A stretch of DNA of 64,000 bases from Halosolutus gelatinilyticus (lineage in GTDB: Archaea; Halobacteriota; Halobacteria; Halobacteriales; Natrialbaceae): NCBI RefSeq assembly GCF_023028105.1, contig NZ_CP095491.1, positions 1,550,001 to 1,614,000 on the forward strand, in the 5' to 3' direction. Shown here piece after piece: positions 9,013 to 18,269 of the stretch. Within the stretch, counting starts at the first letter, position 1; every line of letters starts with the position of its first letter. A program made the translations under genes and the position numbers. The notes beneath the pieces are model-generated. The model saw only the letters and a program-made list of their open reading frames with translations. It had not been told where the DNA came from and did not search any database.

Positions 9013-9603
9013 ATGGTCACCGGACGGACCCTCATCAACGCCATCATCGGCGCGGTCGTCGGCGTCGTGCTCTCGTTCATCCCGTTTTCCACCGTCGTCG
9101 GGGGACTCGTCGCCGGCTTCCTCGAAGGCCCCGACGAGCGACGGGGCGCGATCGTCGGCGCGCTCGCGGGCATCATCACCTTCCTCCCGATCGCCGCCGG
9201 CGCGGTGCTCGTGCTCGGCTTCCTCGGCTTCGGGTTCGGCGTCGCGGCCGTCCCGATCGAGGGCTTCGCGATCGTGATGCTCTTCGTCTTCGTGGGCGCG
9301 GCCCTCGTCTTCCTCTACACCGTCGGCCTGTCGCTGCTGGGCGGCTACCTCGGCGCGTACCTCGCGCGGGAGTACCCGGAACAGCGCGCGCGAACGCGGG
9401 ACACGGTCGGCCTGTCGCCGGATCGGCCGGGATCGGTCGACCCGACGCGCCCGCCGCGAGCCTCGGAACCCGCGTCGGAGCGCGAATCCGAGTTCGGCGC
9501 GGGGACGTCGTGGGAACACGATCCAGAGGAGGACTCGACGTTTCCCGACGACGACTCCCGAGCGCGCGATCGCGACGCCGATCGGGATCGGGAGCGAACC
9601 TGA
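9013..9603 (+). CDS. DUF5518-type haloarchaeal membrane protein
   Basis: 196 residues. Four hydrophobic, glycine-rich segments fill the first 120 residues (LINAIIGAVVGVVLSFIPF, GAIVGALAGIITFLPIAAGAVLVLGFLGFGFG, FAIVMLFVFVGAALVFLYTVGLSLLGGYLGAYLA). They are followed by a 70-residue hydrophilic tail ending in repeated RDRDADRDRERT. The pattern is that of haloarchaeal DUF5518 proteins. The function is unknown. Confidence 0.75.
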   Translation: MVTGRTLINAIIGAVVGVVLSFIPFSTVVGGLVAGFLEGPDERRGAIVGALAGIITFLPIAAGAVLVLGFLGFGFGVAAVPIEGFAIVMLFVFVGAALVFLYTVGLSLLGGYLGAYLAREYPEQRARTRDTVGLSPDRPGSVDPTRPPRASEPASERESEFGAGTSWEHDPEEDSTFPDDDSRARDRDADRDRERT

Positions 9604-9635
9604 CGGATCCGCCTGCGATCGACGGCCGTCGGTCG

Positions 9636-10993
<1,358 letters not shown>

Positions 10994-10997
<4 letters not shown>

Positions 10998-11822
10998 CCA
11001 CCATCACCGCTGCGGCTCCCGTCGCCCACACTGCGCCGTTCGGAGGCGCCGTCGCCCACATCGCCGTTCTCCGCCTGGCCGCTCTCGCCGATCGCGTCGA
11101 CGTCGCCCGGTCTCTCGCCGGGTCGATCGCCGTCGAGTTCCTCGATTCGCTCGATCCGTCCGTCGAGCAGGCGGACGATCCGATCGGCGCGCTCGGCGAC
11201 GTGGCGCTCGTGGGTGACGACGATCATCGTCGTCCCGGCGGCGTGAAACTCCTCGAAGAGGTCGAGGATCGCCGCCTCGGTCTCCGTATCGAGATTGCCG
11301 GAGGGCTCGTCGGCCAGCACGATCGCGGGATCGTTCACCAGCGCGCGGGCGAGCGCGACCCGCTGGCGCTGCCCGCCCGAGAGTTCGTTCGGCATGTGGT
11401 CGACCCGATCGCCCAATCCCACGCGTTCGAGCAGGTCTCGAGCCCGATCGCGGCGTTCGTCGCGATCGGTACCCTGGAACAGTTGCGGGAGGGCGACGTT
11501 CTCCAGGGCGTTCAGTCGGGGCATGAGGTTGAACGTCTGGAAGACGAAGCCGACCTCGGAGCCGCGGAGGCTGGTTCGATCGCGATCCGTGAGGCCCGTC
11601 ACCTCGCGGCCGCCGACGACGATCTCGCCCTCGGTCGGCGTGTCGAGACAGCCCACGAGGTTCATCAGCGTCGACTTTCCGGAGCCGCTCGGTCCCATGA
11701 TCGCGGTGTACGACCCGCGGGGAATCTTCAGGTCCACCCCGTCTAAGGCCCGGACCGGCTCGCCGACGTGGTAGGTCTTGTGGACGTTCGACAGCGAAAC
11801 CGCCGTCTCCGAACTCGCCATG
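10994..11822 (-). CDS. MacB/LolD-type ABC transporter ATP-binding protein
   Basis: About 275 residues from MASSETAVSLSNVHKTY. Walker A is GPSGSGKSTLMNLVG, the signature LSGGQRQRVALARAL, Walker B IVLADEPSGNLD and the H-loop VVTHE. The DEPSGNLD wording is typical of the LolD/MacB/FtsE group. It is followed by an acidic, G/E/D-rich tail of about 50 residues. An alternative ATG at 11828 adds Met-Pro. It forms a two-gene operon with the permease. Confidence 0.9.
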
Positions 11823-12059
11823 GGCATGAGACCACGAACGCGTGGAAAAAGCTTCTTCCAACGACGCACTTCGCGATCACCTGCATCTAGTACCGAAACA
11901 GTAACGAACACCACGAAAGCCCCTGACCCTTTCAGCCCGCCCACTTCGGCCGATCGGCCATGCCACCGCGGGTAGGAATGAAAGTGGTTTTCGTGGTGTT
12001 GTGAACGGAGCCGTCCCACTCAGTACAGCACGAGCGTCGATTCGATCGTCGAGATGCAA

Positions 12060-12066
12060 CGTTTTT
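12060..12066 (+). promoter_or_regulatory. TATA-like element of rpiA
   Basis: CGTTTTT lies 26-32 nt before the ATG at 12092. The spacing decides this start over the in-frame codon at 12065. Confidence 0.45.
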
Positions 12067-12091
12067 GTCGTCGCCGCGCGCCCATCGAACC

Positions 12092-12799
12092 ATGAAGACC
12101 GAGGGTGGATCGGATGCGGCGAAACGCGGCGCCGGCGAACGCGCGGCCGAGGAGGTCGAGGACGGGTTCGTCGTCGGGCTTGGAACCGGCTCGACGACCG
12201 CATACGCGATCGAGACGATCGGACGCAGGGTCGACGATGGGCTCGCAGTGCAGGGCGTTCCGACCTCGTTTCAGTCCCGTCGGCTCGCGCTGGACGTCGG
12301 GATTCCGCTCACGAGCCTCGATGCGGTTGCGGGGATCGATCTCGCGATCGACGGCGCGGACGCGGTCGTCGACGACCCCGACTCAGCGGCGGACGGCGCG
12401 CTCGTCAAGGGCGGCGGTGCGGCGCACGCACGAGAGAAGATAGTAGATTCCACGGCCGATCGGTTCGTCGTCGTCGCCGATCCGTCCAAGCTGACGACCC
12501 GACTCGACCGATCGGTGCCGGTAGAAGTGCTGCCCGACGCGCACACCGTCGTCGCCGATCGGATCCGCGACCGCGGCGGCGAGCCGACGCTTCGGGCGGC
12601 CGAGCGCAAGGACGGTCCGGTCGTCACCGACAACGGCAACCTGGTGCTCGACTGCGAGTTCGGCGCGATCGAGGCGCCAACCGACCTGGCGACCGAGCTG
12701 TCGTCGATCGCGGGCGTCGTCGAGCACGGCCTGTTCGTCGGCCTCGCGGACGCGACGTACGTCGGCACCGACGACGGCGTCGACGTCCGCCGATACTGA
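12092..12799 (+). CDS. rpiA: Ribose-5-phosphate isomerase A
   Basis: 235 residues. RpiA interconverts ribose 5-phosphate and ribulose 5-phosphate. Signature segments are in order: [15 protein letters not shown] (phosphate loop), [25 protein letters not shown] (active-site DGAD), [16 protein letters not shown] (KGGGA with catalytic Lys), [11 protein letters not shown] and [13 protein letters not shown]. The length is normal. It ends 11 nt from the convergent zinc-ribbon gene. Confidence 0.95.
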   Translation: MKTEGGSDAAKRGAGERAAEEVEDGFVVGLGTGSTTAYAIETIGRRVDDGLAVQGVPTSFQSRRLALDVGIPLTSLDAVAGIDLAIDGADAVVDDPDSAADGALVKGGGAAHAREKIVDSTADRFVVVADPSKLTTRLDRSVPVEVLPDAHTVVADRIRDRGGEPTLRAAERKDGPVVTDNGNLVLDCEFGAIEAPTDLATELSSIAGVVEHGLFVGLADATYVGTDDGVDVRRY

Positions 12800-12810
12800 G
12801 TTCGGCCCGG

Positions 12811-13062
12811 CTACAGGGTCTCCTGATAGCCGCAAACGGGGCAGTGCATCCCGCCGTCTTTGATCAGCAGGTAACTCCGCTGACAGCGAGCGCACGGGCT
12901 GCCGATCCCGACGCCGGTTTCTCGACCGACCGCTTCGATCGTCCGCCGAAGCTGCTGGTGCTGGCGTTCGATCGTCTCGAGTCGATCGGCGAGTGTGGCC
13001 AGCTGCGTCGCCGTTACCTGCCGCGACAGCCGTTTCGAACCGGCGTTTGAACGCGGTGTCAT
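12811..13062 (-). CDS. Small zinc-ribbon protein
   Basis: 83 residues. An N-terminal helix (ATLADRLETIERQHQQLRRTIEAVGRETG), probably a short coiled coil, is followed by a four-cysteine ribbon, CARC...CPVC (C-x2-C, 14 residues, C-x2-C), and the ending GYQETL. This is the common CPxCG-type haloarchaeal micro-protein arrangement. It may bind nucleic acid or protein; the function is unknown. Confidence 0.8.
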   Translation of the reverse strand: MTPRSNAGSKRLSRQVTATQLATLADRLETIERQHQQLRRTIEAVGRETGVGIGSPCARCQRSYLLIKDGGMHCPVCGYQETL

Positions 13063-13149
13063 GGCGAGGGGTACGCCGGGGACGGAAATAACGCTCTCTG
13101 TCCGGTACCTGTCGTGACAGGTCGGGCGATCCTCCGGCGAAACGGGCTA

Positions 13150-13593
13150 TTACCGCGCAGTGCGATCGGCCGCCGGTCGTTCTTCGGGGGTGATCTGGGG
13201 ATCCTCGGGGGCGTCGGCGCGCCGGGAGAGGGCGACGACGGTCAGGTAGAGTACCCCGAGCAGGCGAGCGGCCGGTTCGATCCACGGCTTCAACTCGAGG
13301 TCCTCGGTGTTCTCGTAGACGAACTCCTGGCTGAGCGTGATGATCGGACGGGGGACGAGCGCCAGGACGATCCCGGCGACGCCGAGCAGCGACCCGACGA
13401 GCCGCGAGCCGCCGCGACCGCGGACCAGTAGCCAGACGAACGCGAGCCCTTCGAGGCGGGCTCCCCAGAGCGCCCACGGTCGCAGTTGCGCTTCCTCCGG
13501 GTTCGCGAGCCCGATCCGCTCACAGGCGTCGATAACCGGTTGCGGCTTCGCGATCTCGACGAGCCCGAAGGTGATCAGCAGTTTGCGAAGCAT
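13150..13593 (-). CDS. Conserved haloarchaeal membrane protein
   Basis: 147 residues starting [22 protein letters not shown]. Three to four hydrophobic stretches ([47 protein letters not shown]) alternate with conserved-looking polar text ([40 protein letters not shown]). The two similar W/P/A-containing segments suggest an internal duplication of a helix-loop unit. The function is unknown. Confidence 0.7.
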   Translation of the reverse strand: MLRKLLITFGLVEIAKPQPVIDACERIGLANPEEAQLRPWALWGARLEGLAFVWLLVRGRGGSRLVGSLLGVAGIVLALVPRPIITLSQEFVYENTEDLELKPWIEPAARLLGVLYLTVVALSRRADAPEDPQITPEERPAADRTAR

Positions 13594-13712
13594 ACCCTGA
13601 ATACGGAGACGATCGGCAAAAAACGCGGTCCTCGATTGCAGCGAGCGATCCGGACCGACGAAAAGACAGCTTTTCAACGGATTCGATCCATCGTTGCGGT
13701 GGAGACGATTCG

Positions 13713-14777
13713 ATGCCCGAGACTTCCGATCGGAAAGACGACCACATTCGCATCATTCGGGAGGAAGACGTCGAGACGACCGGCACCGGGTTCGCCGACG
13801 TCGAACTCGTTCACGAGGCGCTTCCCGAGATCCACCGCGACGAGATCGACACGACGACGACCCTGTTCGGGCGCGAACTGGCCGCGCCGATCGTCATCGA
13901 GAGCATGACCGGCGGCCACCCGAACACGACGAAGATCAACCGGGCGCTCGCCGAGGCCGCCCAGCGGACGAACGTCGCGATGGGCGTCGGCAGCCAGCGT
14001 GCGGGGCTCGAACTCGACGACGACGCGCTCCTCGAGTCCTACACCGTCGTCCGCGACGTCGCGCCCGACGCGTTCCTCTACGGCAACGTCGGCGCGGCCC
14101 AGCTGCTCGAGTACGACGTGGCCGACGTCGAGCGAGCCGTCGAGATGATCGACGCCGACGCGATGGCGATCCACCTGAACTTCTTACAGGAAGCGGTCCA
14201 GCCCGAGGGCGACGTCGACGCCCGCGGCTGTCTCGCCGCGATCGAACGTGTCGCGGCCGACCTCAGCGTTCCGGTCGTCGTCAAAGAGACCGGCAACGGA
14301 ATCTCTCGATCGACCGCGAAGCGACTCGCGGACGCCGGCGTCGACGCGATCGACGTCGCCGGCAAGGGCGGGACGACGTGGTCGGGCATCGAATCCTACC
14401 GGGCGGCCGCGGTCGGCGCCGACAGGCAGGAACGGATCGGCGCCCGGTTCCGGGCGTGGGGAATCCCGACGGTCGTCAGTACGCTCGAGGCGACCGCGGT
14501 CCACGACTGCGTGATCGCGAGCGGCGGGGTTCGGTCGGGACTCGACGTCGCGAAAGCGATCGCGCTCGGCGCACGCGCCGGGGGGCTCGCGAAGCCGTTC
14601 CTCGGACCGGCCGGCCGGGGAACCGAAGCGGTCGTCGACCTGATCGAGACGCTCGCGCTCGAGCTCAGGACCGCAATGTTCGTCACGGGGTCGGCGTCGA
14701 TCGCCGACCTTCGAGCGGTCGATCCCGTCGTTCTCGGGGGCACTCGACGATACCTCGACGAACGCGGCTCGCGATAG
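13713..14777 (+). CDS. fni: Type 2 isopentenyl-diphosphate delta-isomerase
   Basis: 354 residues. This FMN/NADPH-dependent enzyme interconverts IPP and DMAPP for archaeal isoprenoid lipids. Visible motifs are [30 protein letters not shown] (flavin site), [27 protein letters not shown] (substrate and Mg site), [22 protein letters not shown] and [19 protein letters not shown] (phosphate-binding barrel loops). The length matches the family. Confidence 0.95.
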   Translation: MPETSDRKDDHIRIIREEDVETTGTGFADVELVHEALPEIHRDEIDTTTTLFGRELAAPIVIESMTGGHPNTTKINRALAEAAQRTNVAMGVGSQRAGLELDDDALLESYTVVRDVAPDAFLYGNVGAAQLLEYDVADVERAVEMIDADAMAIHLNFLQEAVQPEGDVDARGCLAAIERVAADLSVPVVVKETGNGISRSTAKRLADAGVDAIDVAGKGGTTWSGIESYRAAAVGADRQERIGARFRAWGIPTVVSTLEATAVHDCVIASGGVRSGLDVAKAIALGARAGGLAKPFLGPAGRGTEAVVDLIETLALELRTAMFVTGSASIADLRAVDPVVLGGTRRYLDERGSR

Positions 14778-14852
14778 GCGTCGCCAGACTATCTCTCGAT
14801 CGCGGTTCGGCCGTCATCATTCCTCGAAAAGGTTAATTCTTCCACAAAAGAG

Positions 14853-14861
14853 CTTAATATA
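14853..14861 (+). promoter_or_regulatory. TATA box of the acidic-repeat gene
   Basis: CTTAATATA lies 29-37 nt before the ATG at 14890, next to another A/T-rich stretch (14829-14849). It is one of the clearer TATA boxes in the window. Confidence 0.6.
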
Positions 14862-14889
14862 CGATGGTGCCTGTCGTGAGACGATAGAA

Positions 14890-15537
14890 ATGCGGGAGCC
14901 GCTGGAGGGAACGGACGTCTCGGGGAGGGGACAGACTGACGCGGCGGACTCGATCGAATCGCTCCTCGAATCGGAGGACACCGAGACCGTCGTCGAGAGA
15001 CTCAGCGAGAGCGGCACCCGATATCACGTCTCCGAGTCGAACGTCGACGACATCGTCGGATCGACCGCGTCGGCGGACGGCGATACCGACTCGGAATCGG
15101 TCGCGTTCGGCGGCGAACCGTCGCGAACCGTCTCTTCGGAGGGAATCGACGAGGTCTTCGAGAAACTCGAGGCGGAAGCCGCTGCCCGCGAGGAGGATCC
15201 GATCGCGGCGTCGCCGACCGTCGAACGGCGACCCGACGACTGGGAGTCTTCCCCGTTTGACGCGGCCGACCGCGACCCGGACTTCGACGAACTGAAGCGG
15301 GAGTACGGGTCGCTGTCCGGATCCGCGCCCGAGCGGACGATCTCGGACGAGAGCGTCGACGACATTCTCGCGCTCGTCTCCGACGACGCCGATCCGGACG
15401 CCGACGATCGGTCGTCGGGGCGAACCGACGGGGAGTCGATCCGGCCCGCCGATCCGGACGCGGCGATGTCCTCGCTCTTCGACGACGCGACGGTCTCCGG
15501 CGGACCGGAATCGATGGACGAGTCGATCCGAGAGTAA
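14890..15537 (+). CDS. Acidic hypothetical protein with three copies of a short motif
   Basis: 215 residues, extremely rich in D, E and S, with no membrane segment and no family I recognise. Three similar motifs stand out: HVSESNVDDIV (46-56), TVSSEGIDEVF (80-90) and TISDESVDDIL (150-160), consensus [HT]-[VI]-S-x-x-x-[VI]-D-[DE]-[VI]. The text between them looks disordered. That is the layout of a scaffold or adaptor that presents repeated linear motifs to a partner. It lies 112 nt downstream of fni with its own TATA box. Confidence 0.7.
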   Translation: MREPLEGTDVSGRGQTDAADSIESLLESEDTETVVERLSESGTRYHVSESNVDDIVGSTASADGDTDSESVAFGGEPSRTVSSEGIDEVFEKLEAEAAAREEDPIAASPTVERRPDDWESSPFDAADRDPDFDELKREYGSLSGSAPERTISDESVDDILALVSDDADPDADDRSSGRTDGESIRPADPDAAMSSLFDDATVSGGPESMDESIRE

Positions 15538-15689
15538 CGCCGCCCCGGCTCGATCGGCGCTGCGGACTCGCCGTCCGACTTTCTCGACCCCCGCGACCCC
15601 GTATCCGGGCGTCGCGCGATCCCGCGTCCGCGTTCGCTATCGTCGATCACCGCACGCGCCGACGAAGCCGCGGCTGGTCGCGCAGCGTC

Positions 15690-15699
15690 CGAAAAAATC
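15690..15699 (-). terminator. T-run terminator of the short histone-fold-like gene
   Basis: On the minus strand the sequence runs CGATTTTTTC with six T residues about 20 nt after the stop codon at 15717. T-runs are the usual archaeal termination signal. Confidence 0.5.
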
Positions 15700-15716
15700 G
15701 CAGTACGTGGCGTTCC

Positions 15717-15884
15717 TTACAGGTCGCGCGGCTGGACCGTCTTGCGATCGTTCGCTTCCGCACGTCGGGCGGCGTCCTTGAGCAGCTCGTCGACTTCCTC
15801 GTCGAGTGCATCGTAGAAATCCGAAGCGACGTTCTTGTCATCGAGCGCTTCCTTTACGGCGGCTTTGACGATAAGGTCTGCCAT
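15717..15884 (-). CDS. Short histone-fold-like protein (DUF1931-related), 55 residues
   Basis: The frame reads MADLIVKAAVKEALDDKNV, then ASDFYDALDEEVDELLKD, then AARRAEANDRKTVQPRDL and TAA. The last segment closely resembles the end of archaeal histone folds and DUF1931 proteins (A-x2-R-A-x-A-N-x-R-K-T-V-x-P-x-D-L), and the preceding helix would be the long alpha-2. At 55 residues it is shorter than a canonical histone (about 65-70) and far shorter than the two-fold DUF1931 proteins. It has a strong TATA box upstream and a T-run behind. DNA binding is inferred. Confidence 0.85.
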   Translation of the reverse strand: MADLIVKAAVKEALDDKNVASDFYDALDEEVDELLKDAARRAEANDRKTVQPRDL

Positions 15885-15910
15885 ACGATGTATCGATTCC
15901 GCTTACCCTA

Positions 15911-15917
15911 ATATAAA
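15911..15917 (-). promoter_or_regulatory. TATA box of the short histone-fold-like gene
   Basis: The minus strand reads TTTATAT, 27-33 nt before the ATG at 15884, with an A/C-rich BRE-like stretch upstream. It is an excellent haloarchaeal promoter match and implies a leaderless transcript. Confidence 0.7.
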
Positions 15918-16151
15918 GGTTGTGCTTATTCGGCGAAATACGGGGGTTGCAGCGCCCAATTCGTCCGTTTCGGGCGCCGGATCCACCGGAAAGTATATGT
16001 CTGATGAGCCGTCACCCGCGCGATCGATGCCGTCATTCGGTGAATTCCCGCTCGCGCGCGCTCCTATCGTCGCTCGGGCGCGGTTCGAACGCGGGAGTCA
16101 CTCGCGGATGCGGGTCGACGGATTCGAGTACGTTCGTCACCCAGGACGGGT

Positions 16152-16910
16152 ATGCGCGAACTCCTCGAGGCCGTCGCCGACGGCTCGCTGTCGCCGGCCC
16201 AGGCCGAGGCCGAACTCAGGGGGTACGTCACCGGCGACGCGGGTCGGTTCGACGCGGCCCGACAGCATCGTCGCGGCATTCCGGAGGCGATCTTCGCCGC
16301 GGGTAAGTCGGCCGAACAGGTCGTCGAACTCGCCGAAACCGCACTCGAAACGACGGAGCGGGCACTCGTTACGCGCGCCTCCGATCGACAGATCGAGGCG
16401 CTCGAGTCATCGATAGCGAACTCGTACCCCGACGCGATCGTCGATCGCCGCGGGACGACGGTCCACGTTCGGACCCCGGCGTACGATCCCCCGTCGCTCG
16501 ACGCGACGGTCGGCATCGCGACCGGCGGCACCGTCGACGGCCCGGTCGCGGACGAGGCCGAACTCGTCTGCGAGGACGCGGGGATCGCCGTCGATCGGGT
16601 CGACGACGTCGGGGTCGCGGCGCTCGATCGGATCCTGGACCAGCTCGATCGACTCCGCGAGGCGGACGTCCTCATCGTCTGCGCCGGCCGGGAGGGCGCC
16701 TTGCCGACGGTCGTCGCCGGGCTCGTGGACGTGCCGGTGATCGGAGTTCCCGTTTCCAGCGGGTACGGATTCGGCGGCGATGGCGAAGCCGCCCTCGCCG
16801 GGATGCTCCAGTCGTGTACGATCCTCTCGGTCGTCAACGTCGACGCCGGCTTCGTCGCCGGCGCCCAGGCGACCCTGATCGCCCGGACGATCGGCGCGGC
16901 TCGCGAGTGA
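16152..16910 (+). CDS. larB: Nickel pincer cofactor biosynthesis protein LarB
   Basis: 252 residues. LarB carboxylates and hydrolyses nicotinic acid adenine dinucleotide in the first step towards the nickel-pincer nucleotide cofactor of lactate racemase-type enzymes. The N-terminal half has the family's helical text (QHRRGIPEAIFAAGKSAEQVVEL). The C-terminal half is AIR-carboxylase-like: VGIATGGTVDGPVADEA, DVLIVCAGREGALPTVVAGLVDVPVIGVP, SGYGFGGDGEAALAGMLQSC. The length is normal. larC, larE and larA are not nearby. Confidence 0.9.
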   Translation: MRELLEAVADGSLSPAQAEAELRGYVTGDAGRFDAARQHRRGIPEAIFAAGKSAEQVVELAETALETTERALVTRASDRQIEALESSIANSYPDAIVDRRGTTVHVRTPAYDPPSLDATVGIATGGTVDGPVADEAELVCEDAGIAVDRVDDVGVAALDRILDQLDRLREADVLIVCAGREGALPTVVAGLVDVPVIGVPVSSGYGFGGDGEAALAGMLQSCTILSVVNVDAGFVAGAQATLIARTIGAARE

Positions 16911-16944
16911 CAGACTGCAAAAATATTCTTCTGATATCGAAACG

Positions 16945-16959
16945 CCAAACGGCGTTTGG
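16945..16959. promoter_or_regulatory. 15-bp operator-like palindrome upstream of the DUF7563-type gene
   Basis: CCAAACG-G-CGTTTGG is a perfect inverted repeat with 7-bp arms and a one-base centre. It ends 6 nt before the TATA box at 16966, over the BRE/upstream promoter region, where a bound dimer could repress or activate. An overlapping second repeat (AAACGCC...GGCGTTT, 16940-16957) shares the bases. Confidence 0.55.
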
Positions 16960-16965
16960 GAAAGC

Positions 16966-16973
16966 ATATTTAA
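16966..16973 (+). promoter_or_regulatory. TATA box of the DUF7563-type gene
   Basis: ATATTTAA lies 46-53 nt before the ATG at 17019, so the expected start of transcription is near 16996 and the leader is about 20 nt, unlike the leaderless neighbours. Confidence 0.6.
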
Positions 16974-16992
16974 CTATACACCCGGTAGATAC

Positions 16993-17018
16993 GGGTACCG
17001 GCTTGTGCCGGTGTACCC
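16993..17018 (+). repeat. Hairpin-forming inverted repeat touching the start codon
   Basis: GGGTA+CCGGC, loop TTGT, GCCGG, bulge TG, TACCC. It has ten base pairs with one 2-nt bulge and ends exactly one base before the ATG at 17019. It could act in RNA by masking the start region, or in DNA as a binding site around the transcription start. Confidence 0.5.
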
Positions 17019-17168
17019 ATGCCCACATGTGACCACTGCGGCGCGCACGTCTCCGAGCGCTTCGCGCGCGTCTTCGCCGACGAGCACGGCAGAATCCACG
17101 CGTGCACGAGCTGCTCGGCCAATGCTGGGATCGCGGAAGTAGCAAAAGAGCGCGCCCGCAGTACCTGA
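17019..17168 (+). CDS. DUF7563-type zinc-finger micro-protein, 49 residues
   Basis: The frame reads [49 protein letters not shown] and stop. Two C-x2-C pairs (CDHC and CTSC, 21 residues between the second and third Cys) form one zinc ribbon. The wording [15 protein letters not shown]...[11 protein letters not shown] fits the haloarchaeal DUF7563 group. It probably binds a nucleic acid or a protein partner; the function is unknown. Its promoter region is unusually structured (16940-17018). Confidence 0.8.
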   Translation: MPTCDHCGAHVSERFARVFADEHGRIHACTSCSANAGIAEVAKERARST

Positions 17169-17254
17169 CCGCCATCCCCGTGAACCGTCTGCAACGACCA
17201 CGCACTCCACTTCATCCGAGTCGCTTTTTACCCGTTCCACCGAACGGACGCCCG

Positions 17255-17521
17255 ATGTCCCGGTCCCGGAGCGACGGCGGCCACGTCGTCTACGTGCTCG
17301 AGTGCGCCGACGGCACTCTCTATACCGGTTACACGACCGATCTCGATCGACGGGTCGACGAACACAACGCGGGCGACGGAGCGAAGTACACCCGCGGTCG
17401 GATGCCGGTCGAACTTCGATATCACGAACGGTTCGAGACGCGATCGGCCGCGATGTCCCGCGAATACGAGATCAAGCAGCTGACGCGCTCGGCGAAAGAA
17501 CGGTTGCTCGACGGCGAGTAG
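17255..17521 (+). CDS. GIY-YIG domain nuclease-like protein
   Basis: 88 residues: [31 protein letters not shown] carries the GIY-YIG core (here VYV...YTG), followed by the conserved Arg in LDRRVDEHN, then [19 protein letters not shown] and [18 protein letters not shown] with the catalytic Glu of the family. The length is that of the YhbQ/UPF0213 subfamily of small stand-alone GIY-YIG proteins, some of which cut single-stranded DNA. A TTTTTA element about 28 nt upstream supports the ATG at 17255. Confidence 0.88.
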   Translation: MSRSRSDGGHVVYVLECADGTLYTGYTTDLDRRVDEHNAGDGAKYTRGRMPVELRYHERFETRSAAMSREYEIKQLTRSAKERLLDGE

Positions 17522-17558
17522 CGCGGTCGAATTCTGCGAGCACCGAGCGGCCCGCGAG

Positions 17559-18161
17559 TCAGTCGTCCGCCGCCGCTTCCGACTCCGATCGCGGCGAACT
17601 CACGTCCGGCTCGATGAACGCGTACTCGACGAGCATTCGACCGAGTTTCTCGACCCGCTTCTGAAGATTGGGATCGCGAAACCGGCGGCCGCCGATCGCG
17701 TCGGGGTCCGCCTCGAACTTTCCCGAGGCGTTCCGGAGGCCGACCTGATGGGGAAGCACCCAGCCGTGGACCCCGCGAACGGTGATCCGCAAGTGGTCGA
17801 GCGTCGAGCCGTAGCTGCCGCCGCCGGCGGTCGCCAGCAGACCGACGGTGGTGTCTTCGTACTCGTCGAACCCGCAGTAGTCGTGGAAGTTCTTCAACGC
17901 GCCCGAGTACGACCCGTGGTAGACCGGCGTTCCGAGCGCGATCGCATCCGCCTCGCGGGCCAGACGTTTGACTTCCTCGCCGTCGCCCTGATCGTCGACG
18001 TCGGGATCGTAGACGGGGAGGTCGTACTCGCGCAGATCGAGCATGCGAGTGTCGGCGCCGGCCTCCGCGGCGGCCCGGAGGACGTACCGTAGCGCCGTTC
18101 GGGTATAACTGTCTTCGCGCAGACTCCCGCTGACGGCGAGAACGGAGGGGGTGTCGCTCAT
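17559..18161 (-). CDS. NADPH-dependent FMN reductase family flavoprotein
   Basis: 200 residues with a flavodoxin-like fold: VLAVSGSLREDSYTRTALRYVL (FMN phosphate loop), DLREYDLPVYDPDVDDQGD, ADAIALGTPVYHGSYSGALKNFHDYCG (GTPxYxGSxSGxLKNxxD signature) and VGLLATAGGGSYG. The family reduces FMN or quinones with NAD(P)H. The ATG at 18161 is chosen because the preceding in-frame text is the antisense of the phosphohexomutase gene. Confidence 0.9.
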   Translation of the reverse strand: MSDTPSVLAVSGSLREDSYTRTALRYVLRAAAEAGADTRMLDLREYDLPVYDPDVDDQGDGEEVKRLAREADAIALGTPVYHGSYSGALKNFHDYCGFDEYEDTTVGLLATAGGGSYGSTLDHLRITVRGVHGWVLPHQVGLRNASGKFEADPDAIGGRRFRDPNLQKRVEKLGRMLVEYAFIEPDVSSPRSESEAAADD

Positions 18162-18269
18162 ACCCGGTATTGGGTCCTGATCAAGAAAACACCGTTGACT
18201 ACGAGTGTCGAGTCGCCCGACCGTGACCGAGGCCGTCGGTTTTTTCGGCTCCGCCGTAAAGGTGCGCGT

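Noticed and set aside
6507-9179. An 890-codon open frame in front of the thiamine-type binding protein
   Set aside because: It is antisense to the AI-2E family gene; the Tat/lipobox signal at 7631 marks the real start.
15835-16416. Plus-strand frame with a TATA-like element (about 15990) and an ATG at 15997
   Set aside because: The translation is low-complexity S/R/P text that overlaps larB out of frame; no family resemblance.
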